Below, piece after piece: positions 1-9,354 of a stretch of DNA of 64,000 bases (its first letter is position 1; every line of letters starts with the position of its first letter). The notes below the pieces were generated by a model. The model was not told the DNA's origin. It worked only from the letters and a program-made list of their open reading frames with translations, and ran no database searches. The DNA comes from an uncultured Amphritea sp. (lineage in GTDB: Bacteria; Pseudomonadota; Gammaproteobacteria; Pseudomonadales; Balneatricaceae), in the NCBI RefSeq assembly GCF_937127095.1, contig NZ_CAKZLP010000078.1, positions 119,493 to 183,492 on the forward strand. Reading direction: 5' to 3'. The translations under genes were made by a program, and so were the position numbers.

Positions 1-60
1 GCTGACGGCTGTCAGCACTATAGCGCTGGTCAGAGCGGCAAAGCTGCGTAAAAATTTCAT
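1..60 (-). CDS. Exported protein, N-terminal fragment only
   Basis: Only the first 20 codons lie in the window. They read MKFLRSFAALTSAIVLTAVS, a lysine/arginine start followed by a hydrophobic core, which is a typical Sec signal peptide. A strong ribosome site (GAGGAG) lies 7-12 bases before the ATG. It follows the copper-oxidase gene by 25 bases on the same strand, so it is probably the last visible member of the operon that starts with the 1967-residue protein. Function cannot be told from this fragment. Confidence 0.6.
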   Translation of the reverse strand, partial: MKFLRSFAALTSAIVLTAVS

Positions 61-85
61 AGTAGTTCTCCTCGCCTGCTCAGAC

Positions 86-1378
86 TCAGTTAACGTTGAT
101 TTCGGTCATCATGCCGCCAAAATCTTCGTCGCCATTGCTCAGGTAGTTCAGGTTACCGGTATAGAGGTAATACTTGCCGGGAGAGACATCTGCTGTATCC
201 AGCAATACGTCAATCGCTTCACCGCCACCCAGAGTGACTGAGTTGGTTTTGTAATAGAGCTTTTTACCTGCAGAGCTGATGTGCTGTTTGGCACCCATCC
301 CCACTACTTGCATCGGAATACCCAGGGTATTCAGGGAGTAGAAGCGTGTTACGTTGAGGTTGGAAAGCCGCAACAGTATTTTTTGCCCCTGGCTTGCTTC
401 GATATAGGTTGATACTTTTTGCGTTTGGCGGTTTTGCTTGAACGGGATTCCCGGATCGAGATCATCATCAACTGAGGGCAGAGCACCCTGAAAAACAGTG
501 TCCGGATAGCCCCGGCCATTCAGCATAGGGTAGTTATCCGCCATCTCAGCAAAAGGCAAAGGTTGTACTGACTCGCTGGCATCATGGAAGCGGGAATCGA
601 AAGAACCGATCTGAATGGGCACTTCAACGTCATAGCCGGTAGAGCCGTCACCATCGTTATAAACAAATTTGTCGTACACCCGACCTGACCCGTCGGGGTC
701 AGCATAGGGTGTTCCATCCTGTGCAGGATGAACATAGAGATTGCCCAGCATGCCCATCTGCATATGTTCAGTTGCTTCCACGTGGCAGTGATACATATAG
801 GTGCCGGGTTCCTGAACATTGTAGTAATAGGTCAGGCTGGCACCCATGTTGATGGAGATAGCGGTATCTGGCAGTCCATCAAATATCGATGATGCATTAG
901 GAAATCCGTGGAAGTGCACAGTGTGCGGGTCGAACAGGTCCGGGCGCATCACCATGCCGACGTTAGACAGGGTGAGATAGAAGGGTTGCCCCTCTTTCAG
1001 GTCGATACTGGGGGCAGGGAACTGCGCAGATAACACCCCTTCAGACATGACCTGGCTATCAGGTATGCCGCTCATATCGCCAAAGCCAAACATATACATC
1101 GGGCGGTCATCGGCCATTTTAATGTAACCATCACCGCCGGACAGGTGCATGCACTTTGTATTAGCATATTCACCCAGATTGGTGGTTCCATTTGTACCAT
1201 CATCAATCTGGCCGTTGAGATTTTTATCCCCGGCTATTTCGGCATTATCGATCAGGCCGTTTCCGTCGATATCTCCGGGGCACTGAGTGTAAACGGTCGC
1301 GCTGGCAAGGCCCGCGTAGCTAATCATCGCACCGGCTATAGCGGTTTTGACCATCAGACTTATTGCTTTCTTATTCAT
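86..1378 (-). CDS. Two-domain multicopper-oxidase-like exported protein
   Basis: 430 residues. A signal peptide covers about residues 1-27. It is followed by a D/N-rich, dockerin- or EF-hand-like segment (about 36-59, DIDGNG and DKNLNG) that probably binds calcium. The first cupredoxin domain has HFHG (His155, His157) and HCH at 197-199 followed by His205 and Met210, so Cys198, His205 and Met210 fit a type 1 copper site. The second cupredoxin domain (about 300-430) aligns in outline with a multicopper-oxidase C-terminal domain, but the usual HPFHLHGH and HCHxxxH positions carry no histidines. A complete trinuclear cluster is therefore not evident within this chain. It may transfer electrons, bind copper, or complete its site with a partner. 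It lies 58 bases after the beta-helix gene and has a good ribosome site (AGAGGAG), so the two are probably co-transcribed. Confidence 0.85.
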   Translation of the reverse strand: MNKKAISLMVKTAIAGAMISYAGLASATVYTQCPGDIDGNGLIDNAEIAGDKNLNGQIDDGTNGTTNLGEYANTKCMHLSGGDGYIKMADDRPMYMFGFGDMSGIPDSQVMSEGVLSAQFPAPSIDLKEGQPFYLTLSNVGMVMRPDLFDPHTVHFHGFPNASSIFDGLPDTAISINMGASLTYYYNVQEPGTYMYHCHVEATEHMQMGMLGNLYVHPAQDGTPYADPDGSGRVYDKFVYNDGDGSTGYDVEVPIQIGSFDSRFHDASESVQPLPFAEMADNYPMLNGRGYPDTVFQGALPSVDDDLDPGIPFKQNRQTQKVSTYIEASQGQKILLRLSNLNVTRFYSLNTLGIPMQVVGMGAKQHISSAGKKLYYKTNSVTLGGGEAIDVLLDTADVSPGKYYLYTGNLNYLSNGDEDFGGMMTEINVN

Positions 1379-1436
1379 GGTTTCGCTCCTCTAACTTGAG
1401 CTAGGCTGCGGCCGGATATACCGACCGCAGTGACTG

Positions 1437-4400
1437 TTATCGGATTTCCAGGGGGATGTGCTTGAGTACACGGTTGCCGATGCGAACACTGACCTCCGTA
1501 ACCCCGGTTGGGTTCGGACCCTGCTCGACTGCGTAGATCCACCGGCCATTGGCGTTATCCAGTTTCCAGTCAGCGAAAGGAGTACCGGTGGCCGTACCGT
1601 TCATGTACAGACGTACACGGGTATCGGACGGGAAGGTTGTCCAGCCGTTGAAGCGCCAGCGAACGTTGCCGTTGTTGCGAACCCGGGCAAAGGCGCGCTG
1701 AACTGAGATATCCTTATTCAGGACAACTGTCGCAGTATTCGCCGCTGGATCATTCGATGCCTTGTACTGGAAGCTAAACTGGCCAACCGAACGACGGCCT
1801 GTTGGTGTGGTAAACATGAACTGATTGTTCCGAGGAACACCCCAGGTCAGAATGCCACCACCGGTTTCGCTGCCAATAACCGGAACCGCATCTCTCCAGC
1901 CTGTGGTATTAATATCATTACGCAGCAGGTTGTTGATGTTCAGGATATAACCCTGAAGGTTCCAGGCAGGTCCGGCTTTTACTACACGGCGGACATCATC
2001 CACTGCAATAGCCAGAGGCGTTGCGTTAGGGATAGTTCTGATACCCACAGGCAGCTCTTCTGCGCCGATCTCTGGGCCCGCATTGTAATAGCGTGGCGTG
2101 CCGTAGAAGTCAGCATCAAGTAGGCTACCGTTGCCTATCAATACATCAATCAATCCGTTGTCAATGGCGCCATTGGTTGGATCGTTAGCCAGACGGTAAT
2201 TACCGCGCAGGGCTGGATCCAGCGATAATGGACCAAAGCGAACATCGATGAAGTTACCGCCCTCATCCAGAGCCGCCGCTATATTAATATTAGTGGTTTG
2301 CTCCTGTTGCATGATGGTCTGTCCCGGCTGACCATTTGCCAGTGGTGTGGCAAAGATCTGGTCGGAGTCTGCTGCCAGTTGATTACCTACAGCATATGCT
2401 CCATTTTCCAGCGTATCGGTCAGCAATGAGTTTTTCGGATGCAGACTCAGGTTGAGATCATCCACAACAGCGATATCACTGTATACCGGAAGCTCACCCG
2501 CTCCGATGTCAGGCACCAGACCAAAGGTCTGAGGTGCGTTGGCACCGTTGATAAACCAGTAGAAGCTGCGGTTACGCAGAATGATGTTATTAACCAGCTC
2601 AGGATCGCTATAGCTCTGCCCCGATGCACTGGCTAACTCAACGGTATGACGGTGAGAAGCAACACCCGCACCCGGTTGAGGTGTGGATTGGCTGAGACCG
2701 TTCAGCGCCGGATCGATGGTGGCAGCAACCGTTGCGGTGCTGTCATTATAGGCAATGGTGTTATGCACCATGCTCACTGCACTGGCATCGTGCATGGAAA
2801 CACCGCCGCCATCACGTCCAGCGACGTTATTGACGATGATGTTGTCATACAGTTTGATGCTATGCCAGGCACTGCTGAGGACCGGGTTGGTTGTGACATC
2901 GGCGCCGTTAACAAAGTTCAGCTTCACGCCACCACCGCTACCGGCACCTGCCTGGTTACCCATGATCATATTGTCTTCAATCATGACGGAACCGGTTCCC
3001 GGAGTCAGGCCAACGTTACCTGTCGCATTCGCCAGGCCACCCTTACCACCGACAAAGATACCACCACCATGCACTTCCAGACCCTGAGTGAAAGACTGGT
3101 TGTACGCGATGGTGTTGTTGGCAATAAGACCATTGTTGCTCAGACCCAGATGGCCAATACCACCACCATCACCCTGGGTAAAGTTACCGCAGATCATGTT
3201 GTCGGTGATCTGGTAGTTATCACTACCAGAGTAAAGCGCCACGCCGCCGCCTGCACCACCGGAACTTCCGTTTTGGTTGATCTGGTTGTTGTGGATATTG
3301 ATATTGTTGTTTTCGGCATCAACATGAACCAGATCACCATTGATCTCATTGGTCATGGTTGGATAACCGATTCGGATACCACCACCAAAGTTACCGGAGT
3401 TGGTATAAATATCGTTGTTACTGATCTCGAGGTTGTCGATATAGCCGCCGATGAAGATACCGCCGCCATCAGTCGCACCGGTGATACCTAAGCCATCTAT
3501 ACGGGACTTGGCCGTGGCATATTCACCCACGTTACCCACAACCAGAATCGCAGGACCCTCTTCAGTACCAAAGACGGGCACCTGGTCAATAATATTAAGG
3601 CCGCCCAGTGCCTGACCTGGAAGCAGGTCATAATCCCCGGCTATTGCCATGCTGTAAACCCGGTCACGCCAGAGTTGCAGTTTTGACGCCGGAGCGCGAA
3701 CCGCATTAATGGTGGTAGATGCAGCACCGAAACCTTGCAGGCGAACCGGTTTATGCATAATGACCATCTCATGATAGTCACCAGGGGAAACCAGAATCAG
3801 ATCGCCAGCATTGGCGTTATTGATAGCATCCTGAATAGGTGTATCGGTAAGGTTGTTGGATGGATAAACCGTAGCGACAGTTTCTCCAGGAGCCAGAATG
3901 TTGAGGGTAACAGAGTTAACCGACTTTTCACCGTTGAATGTAGTGACTTCCAGCTGACCGGAAGAGAGACCAGCGGGCACAGCAAAGGTGATTGTGTCGT
4001 TACTCCAGGTTGAAACGGCAACCGCTGTACCACCTACGGTAACGGTGCCGGTTGAAGCTCCGAAACTGTAATCACGGGTAACCGTTTTCGTGGTAGTCGC
4101 CGTACCATCGTACTGCGGGTTAGGGATTTCAACAGCAGACCCCTGAGATGTAATGGTAACGATATCACCGGGTGCAGCAGCCGGACCTCCGGTGACACTG
4201 CTTTCTACGGTGTAGATGCCGGGAGTGCTGGTTGGCAGTTCACAATCCAGAGGGAACTGGTTAGGGCCAGCGAAAGCCGAAACAGGCACTACCGGGGTAT
4301 CCAGATAGGTTGTAGAGCCAGGCATATACTGGAAGGTATAACAGAACTGGCTGTATTGCGGGTTGTGGTAAGGATCCCTTTCCAGTTTGCCGGTAACGGG

Positions 4401-7340
4401 GTTCAGGATAGGGCTGGCATCGTTCATACATGCAGTCACCATGTTGGGTGACACACCGGTTGGCATCGGCAGGTTTACAGAATAGGTAGAAGGTAATAGT
4501 GCGTTAAAGTGCCCCCACTCATCAGAATAAGTACGCACAATCTCACGGCCAGTCCAGTCTTTGAATGATACTGGCAGCCATGGTGGCGCGTACTTCTCGC
4601 CAAAGTTGGGAGAATTAGGATCGAACTCGTTGGCTGTATCATCCAGAATGCCCCCCACGACGTGCGCAGCGATCGGCACATCAGTGAACATAAAGAAGTC
4701 CGCTGCAGCATTTTTACCACTGCTCAGTGCAACCAGCTTACGGTCACACAAGGGGCGATACTGTCCGGCAAAGGGTGCCGGATCCTGACTACCAACCTGA
4801 TAGCTTAAATAGGGTGATACCTGATGATTGTCACCAACGCACAGTGGCGGTGCCAGCAGAGGTGATGGCGTGTAAGTATCACCGTAGTCGACGTTACGGT
4901 CTTCCTCCTTGACCAGCTCGTAACCCGGAGGCAGCTCAGACTCTACGATATAACGTCCAGGAGACAGGTCATTAAAAGCGTAACCGCCGTCAAATACACC
5001 GTCGGTGATCTGATTATAATTACGCAGACCATCATAGCAGTCGGTAGTGTGTGCGCCCGCATTACCGAGTTCAGGATGTGCAGTGAAGTCTACCCCCTGG
5101 CAATTAGTAGGATTGGAGTCATCCCAGCTATCTGACCAGGTTACCTGAATCGCGTCTCCAAGGTCGAAGGTGCCATCGCTGTTGCGGTCGGTATCTTCCG
5201 GTCCGGGGAAGTTGTTAAGTGGATAGCGATCTACGTCGGGGCGAACATGTTGCGAAATACCGAGAGGGTTAACAGCAACGTCCCCCCCTGCAGCGCTGTC
5301 GATAACACCATTTCCGGTTGAATCACGATAGAGGTTAAATTGTACCCTTGGAATACCGGGTTCCCATTCCTCTCCAACAGCATATCGAGGGTCATTCTCT
5401 GCACGGGTAATCGCATACAGCGCCATGCCGGATATGCCACCGTTTTCACCGGTTGCAGTGTTGTATAAAGCTTTACCAAACTCGAGACGGTTGGTTTGGC
5501 CAAGGAATCCCTGCATACCGAGTGTCAGGACCTGGCCCTGTTTAGTTGTAGAGAGGTTGTTGCCGGTATTCGGGTTGATGGCTGGAGAACCTGCTACGAG
5601 GTTTTCGTTTCCGGGGATAGTGATATCACAGGCCGGATCACCTGCTTCGACAGCATTATCAATGCGCGCCTGAGTACAGAACTGCGGCTGCGGATTAAGC
5701 ACATCAAAGGTAGGGTCATCCCAGCCTGCGTCGGCACGAACTTCGCCACCATCATCTACTACGTAGGTGACACCGGTCGCTTTCAACGTTCCGAAATCAA
5801 CCTCTGCAACCAACCAGTGGAAGAATGGGAAGACTTCATCAAACGGTGCTTCACCTTCGGTATCAATGGCGAAGGACTGATAGATTGTACCGTTGCGGAA
5901 ACGCAGATTTACCGCTGACTTGTCTGCCCCCAGCGATGGTTCATTGGCATCCCTGAAGCCGTTCTGGTTAGTATCGAAGAAGACACTGGAGCTGAGCTTA
6001 GCGAACCAGTTAAATACGGGGATATCCGCCAGATCAATCACCGCATTGGCGGTATTTGGTACTGTGATATTTTTACTGGCGATGACAATGTCCAGGTTGT
6101 TATCCCAAACCGCCAGGATGTAGTCACCAGGGGGGACATTAGAGAAGCTGAAGTTGCTGTCGGCATCGCATGGTTGTGTCTCGATTGCAGGAAGGGCGCC
6201 GGGGCGGTTCAGTGCTACCCAGCATCCCGGAATCGGATCACCATTGAAGAATGCCAGCTCTGGCGGTCTGGACATATGGTTATTCAGCACCTGACCCAGA
6301 ATGGTGGCACTGCCATTGTTAGCATTTTTGAAAACGGTATTTTCATACTGCTTTGTAAAGCCGACAAAGGCATGGAAACCGGGTGGTCCGAACTCGACAA
6401 AGTAAGAAGGTTCATTAGCCGCAGGCCAGACATCAATAACATTAGTGCCTTCAATCGTAGAGGTCTGCACCCAACCCTGGCCGGTTGGCGGGGTAATAAC
6501 AACGCCATACTTTGCCGGAGGCAGGTTTTTAACCAGCACTCTTCCGTCAGGGCCGGGATGAATTATGCCGTCACCCGACACAGTAACCACTGGAACACCA
6601 TCAACCAGTACCGCATTGCCTTGAGCATCATACTCGTACTCGGTACCCAGAGGGTTACCAAAGGCATCCTGCGATACCGGGCCACCGGTTGCACCGTAAC
6701 GGCCACCGGCTTCTTCAACCAGTACTCTGAACTGAGTTGGATCGAATGAGCCTGGAAGGCAATCGGTTGCGTTAGGTCCAAGGTTAGCCCGGGCGGAGTT
6801 GCAACTGAGAGATGGATCTTCTTCCGGGAAATCGGGAGCTCCGTTCAGCGGACTGAAATCCTCAAAAACGAAAACAGAGAACTGAGCAGTGGGGATCGGT
6901 AGTGGATTAACGACTACCTGAACCGAGGTTGCACCTTCAGTGATTTCGGCACCGCCAATGGTATAACCGTTATGTGGCGTTACACTGATAAAGTAACGCT
7001 GAGTGTCGTCCAGGTTCTCCTGGGAAGCCGTATCGTTGCTTGATTCACCTTTTGAGAATACAGGCGAATGGCTGCTATGAAACCCTGTTGCAAGTGTTTT
7101 ACCGACAGGAACCCCGGGTTTTATATTCCAGGTGCTATCTTCTTCAATTAGCCAGCGGAAACCATCCACAGGCAAAAAATTATCAGGATTAGCAGGGTCA
7201 GGCGTTACCACGTTAATGTTAACAGTCTGAGCTTGCACCGGTGAAATGGCGAGAAAGCTGGCGAAAAGCAGAGAGCAGCCTATAGCTGTCTTGTGTGCTC
7301 CATCACCGCGTTGTCGCATTAACTTTTTGAAACAAGACAT
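1437..7340 (-). CDS. Giant secreted beta-helix / Ig-like repeat protein (1967 aa)
   Basis: A signal peptide covers about residues 1-37 (cleavage near PVQAQ). The N-terminal half carries SdrD/prealbumin-like beta-sandwich segments with calcium-type D/N loops (DTNQNGFRD, DSTGNGVID, DRNSDGTFD). An IPT/TIG-like segment follows (about 1110-1200). Then comes a pectate-lyase-like right-handed beta-helix, beginning IQDAINNANAGDLILVSPGDY and rich in N-N-x-I and GGG-I turns. The C-terminal 200 residues are beta-rich. No catalytic motif is recognisable. It is the first gene of an operon with the multicopper-like protein, behind a candidate sigma-54 promoter. I infer an extracellular or surface scaffold, possibly a T2SS substrate and partner of the copper protein. 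Exact function is unknown. Confidence 0.85.
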   Translation of the reverse strand: MSCFKKLMRQRGDGAHKTAIGCSLLFASFLAISPVQAQTVNINVVTPDPANPDNFLPVDGFRWLIEEDSTWNIKPGVPVGKTLATGFHSSHSPVFSKGESSNDTASQENLDDTQRYFISVTPHNGYTIGGAEITEGATSVQVVVNPLPIPTAQFSVFVFEDFSPLNGAPDFPEEDPSLSCNSARANLGPNATDCLPGSFDPTQFRVLVEEAGGRYGATGGPVSQDAFGNPLGTEYEYDAQGNAVLVDGVPVVTVSGDGIIHPGPDGRVLVKNLPPAKYGVVITPPTGQGWVQTSTIEGTNVIDVWPAANEPSYFVEFGPPGFHAFVGFTKQYENTVFKNANNGSATILGQVLNNHMSRPPELAFFNGDPIPGCWVALNRPGALPAIETQPCDADSNFSFSNVPPGDYILAVWDNNLDIVIASKNITVPNTANAVIDLADIPVFNWFAKLSSSVFFDTNQNGFRDANEPSLGADKSAVNLRFRNGTIYQSFAIDTEGEAPFDEVFPFFHWLVAEVDFGTLKATGVTYVVDDGGEVRADAGWDDPTFDVLNPQPQFCTQARIDNAVEAGDPACDITIPGNENLVAGSPAINPNTGNNLSTTKQGQVLTLGMQGFLGQTNRLEFGKALYNTATGENGGISGMALYAITRAENDPRYAVGEEWEPGIPRVQFNLYRDSTGNGVIDSAAGGDVAVNPLGISQHVRPDVDRYPLNNFPGPEDTDRNSDGTFDLGDAIQVTWSDSWDDSNPTNCQGVDFTAHPELGNAGAHTTDCYDGLRNYNQITDGVFDGGYAFNDLSPGRYIVESELPPGYELVKEEDRNVDYGDTYTPSPLLAPPLCVGDNHQVSPYLSYQVGSQDPAPFAGQYRPLCDRKLVALSSGKNAAADFFMFTDVPIAAHVVGGILDDTANEFDPNSPNFGEKYAPPWLPVSFKDWTGREIVRTYSDEWGHFNALLPSTYSVNLPMPTGVSPNMVTACMNDASPILNPVTGKLERDPYHNPQYSQFCYTFQYMPGSTTYLDTPVVPVSAFAGPNQFPLDCELPTSTPGIYTVESSVTGGPAAAPGDIVTITSQGSAVEIPNPQYDGTATTTKTVTRDYSFGASTGTVTVGGTAVAVSTWSNDTITFAVPAGLSSGQLEVTTFNGEKSVNSVTLNILAPGETVATVYPSNNLTDTPIQDAINNANAGDLILVSPGDYHEMVIMHKPVRLQGFGAASTTINAVRAPASKLQLWRDRVYSMAIAGDYDLLPGQALGGLNIIDQVPVFGTEEGPAILVVGNVGEYATAKSRIDGLGITGATDGGGIFIGGYIDNLEISNNDIYTNSGNFGGGIRIGYPTMTNEINGDLVHVDAENNNINIHNNQINQNGSSGGAGGGVALYSGSDNYQITDNMICGNFTQGDGGGIGHLGLSNNGLIANNTIAYNQSFTQGLEVHGGGIFVGGKGGLANATGNVGLTPGTGSVMIEDNMIMGNQAGAGSGGGVKLNFVNGADVTTNPVLSSAWHSIKLYDNIIVNNVAGRDGGGVSMHDASAVSMVHNTIAYNDSTATVAATIDPALNGLSQSTPQPGAGVASHRHTVELASASGQSYSDPELVNNIILRNRSFYWFINGANAPQTFGLVPDIGAGELPVYSDIAVVDDLNLSLHPKNSLLTDTLENGAYAVGNQLAADSDQIFATPLANGQPGQTIMQQEQTTNINIAAALDEGGNFIDVRFGPLSLDPALRGNYRLANDPTNGAIDNGLIDVLIGNGSLLDADFYGTPRYYNAGPEIGAEELPVGIRTIPNATPLAIAVDDVRRVVKAGPAWNLQGYILNINNLLRNDINTTGWRDAVPVIGSETGGGILTWGVPRNNQFMFTTPTGRRSVGQFSFQYKASNDPAANTATVVLNKDISVQRAFARVRNNGNVRWRFNGWTTFPSDTRVRLYMNGTATGTPFADWKLDNANGRWIYAVEQGPNPTGVTEVSVRIGNRVLKHIPLEIR

Positions 7341-7452
7341 GGCGTCTAACCCCCTCTTGTCGTTCTCTTTTATGATTCGTCATAAGGTCGGCAATCAAAC
7401 TTATTTGTCCCGATACTGCGACGTGAAATTGGATTGTCTTGTGTGACAACAA

Positions 7453-7468
7453 CGCAAGAAGTGCACCA
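7453..7468 (-). promoter_or_regulatory. Candidate sigma-54 promoter of beta-helix/copper operon
   Basis: Read on the minus strand, this is TGG-TGCACTTC-TTGC-G: the invariant GG and GC are separated by exactly 10 bases, with TGG and TTGC matching the -24/-12 consensus. It lies about 113 bases before the start at 7340, in an otherwise gene-free 289-base gap. An NtrC-type activator is encoded in the same locus. A TCTCA-TT-TGAGA inverted repeat lies upstream near 7577-7588. No experimental support. Confidence 0.45.
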
Positions 7469-7629
7469 TGTCTTTGATTTTGTTTTGTAAGTCATTTAAA
7501 AACAGATGGTTAGAGTTGTTTTTATCTTGAGCTGTTATGGTGTTGTTGTTGGGTGACAGTTGGCTTCTCTCATTTGAGACAGGCATAAGAGGGAGATATT
7601 ATTAGTTTTGCAAAAATCTCAAGAGGAGA

Positions 7630-9345
7630 TCATAGCTCAGGAACAGCCCAGTATTGACCGGCTTGTTCAGGCGATGAGTTGATTAGACTGAGAGGGATCA
7701 GATAACTACCTTTGGATGCAAAACGCTGCCCGGGTGCCAGACTCAGTCGACGATAGACAGAGGTTTCCGGGCTGTTCTCCAGCATATGTTCAATACGTTC
7801 AATCAGGTAATCCTGAGAGAAGTTACTGCGGATATGCATCATCGATTCTGTCAGCACGCTGAGCGCCAGATAGGTATTGGATTGCAGCTTCTCATAGGGG
7901 GTTGCAATGCCCCGGGCATACAGCCAGGTTTTGCTGCGTATCCGCTGGCCTGTGCTGTCAGGCAGGCTGTAAGGGTGAATCAGCCAGCTTTGCTTCTGTA
8001 TCCGCTCAGGTATTCGATCAAAGCGCCGATTCAACAGGGTTGAAGAGAGCATGACGGTTGCGTTTGAGGGGTTAAAATCGCCGGGTAATTGCTGCAGTTC
8101 AGAATCACTTAGCCACAGAATAAATAGTGTATTAGCGCTATTCTCAGAAGTGTGAGACGGGCTGTTAAGAAACGCTGATAGCGGTATTGTTTTCGAAGCA
8201 GGTTGATTGGGCAGTGAGGCAACTCTGTTTTCCAGATCGCTTGCAGCAACCTCTGAGCGAATATCTTCGCCTGTCACCTGAATAACCCTGTTGTAGCGGG
8301 CATTTTTCTTCAGGCAGTAGATGACTCTGCGGGCTTCCAGACTCATGCCGGCAGAAAAATAGAGACTGTAGTGACCTGGGTTATCAGGCGGCAGGTCGGT
8401 ATCGGGAAACAGGCAGGGCAGCGCCTGGGCTTCACAAAATGTACTGACCGGCTCCCAGCTCTTGTGGCTGGTGCCTCCAACAACCGCAAAGACCGGATTG
8501 GCGTCATAATATTGCTGGAGCTGCTGAAACCAGGTTGAAGGGGCGCCTGTTAATTCCCAGACATTCAGCTCCCAGTGGCGGTAGTTATCGTACTGCCAGT
8601 CTTTATGCCAGGGTGAGTATTTTACGCGTCTGACCTCATGGCGGGTTTGGGCGTTTTTCTCTTTAAAAAACTGATTTAGAGTGCTTATCAGCGCTTGCTT
8701 TTCTGCTGCGGAGATATCATCTGTGACAATCGTGGCAAGCTGAAGGTTGTTCGCACTGACGCCGGGAGGGTCAGAATAGTCCAGCGTGTTCAGATAACTA
8801 ATCAGGGCATCGGTCTGGGATTGGTTCAACTGATAACGGGGCATGATTTTACTCAGTGGCTTGCCCGTGGCTCCGATCCCCTGGGTGATTGCAATCCTCA
8901 GGGTGTCTCGGTTATAGGCAGGGCGGGTATAAAAGCCCTCAGTGCGTTCAGCGTAGAGTTCTCGCTGTTTAACCTCAATGGGCGCAAACAGAGTGGCGCC
9001 GGTGATATCGGGAACCTGGTAGCCGCCTTCGCTGGTACCCAGGCCGCTATGTCGGTGACAGTTAGCGCAGGCAAACAACTCTCCTGGTAACGATTGCCCC
9101 TGACTGATAGCTGTTATAGAAGTCCCCTTCAGTGGGCGGCCAGTCATGAATATAGAACGGCCTTCTGACGGAAGATTTCTTGAAAATAGCTTAGCTGACC
9201 GTATTTCGCCTTTTTCTGTTGTCGGTCTCTCAGCCCCCTGCCCAGGGAAGGACAGACTGAGGAGCATTATAATCAGCACTGCGTTCAGGCGTGCTTTCAT
9301 CAACGCCCCGGGCTTTACTACAGACATAAGCTTTATCTGAGCCAT
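7630..9345 (-). CDS. Cytochrome c / periplasmic-binding-protein fusion
   Basis: 571 residues. A signal peptide begins at Met16 (base 9300), which may be the true start; neither start has a strong ribosome site. A mono-heme cytochrome c domain (about 55-185) has CANCH at 93-97 and a likely distal Met in KIMPRYQL. Residues about 205-560 resemble a type 1 periplasmic-binding fold of the LIVBP kind (FAVVGGTSHKSWEPV, followed by alternating beta-alpha segments). The gene lies 9 bases after the sco gene. It probably acts in the periplasm as an electron carrier with an attached sensor or ligand-binding module. The fusion is unusual and the second half is assigned by fold impression only. Confidence 0.7.
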   Translation of the reverse strand: MAQIKLMSVVKPGALMKARLNAVLIIMLLSLSFPGQGAERPTTEKGEIRSAKLFSRNLPSEGRSIFMTGRPLKGTSITAISQGQSLPGELFACANCHRHSGLGTSEGGYQVPDITGATLFAPIEVKQRELYAERTEGFYTRPAYNRDTLRIAITQGIGATGKPLSKIMPRYQLNQSQTDALISYLNTLDYSDPPGVSANNLQLATIVTDDISAAEKQALISTLNQFFKEKNAQTRHEVRRVKYSPWHKDWQYDNYRHWELNVWELTGAPSTWFQQLQQYYDANPVFAVVGGTSHKSWEPVSTFCEAQALPCLFPDTDLPPDNPGHYSLYFSAGMSLEARRVIYCLKKNARYNRVIQVTGEDIRSEVAASDLENRVASLPNQPASKTIPLSAFLNSPSHTSENSANTLFILWLSDSELQQLPGDFNPSNATVMLSSTLLNRRFDRIPERIQKQSWLIHPYSLPDSTGQRIRSKTWLYARGIATPYEKLQSNTYLALSVLTESMMHIRSNFSQDYLIERIEHMLENSPETSVYRRLSLAPGQRFASKGSYLIPLSLINSSPEQAGQYWAVPEL

Positions 9346-9354
9346 AAGTCTTTA

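Noticed and set aside
2646..3491. 281-codon rightward frame opposite the beta-helix gene
   Set aside because: Arises from the Asn/Ile-rich repeats of the real gene on the minus strand; composition (Thr/Asp/Val repeats) is not protein-like.
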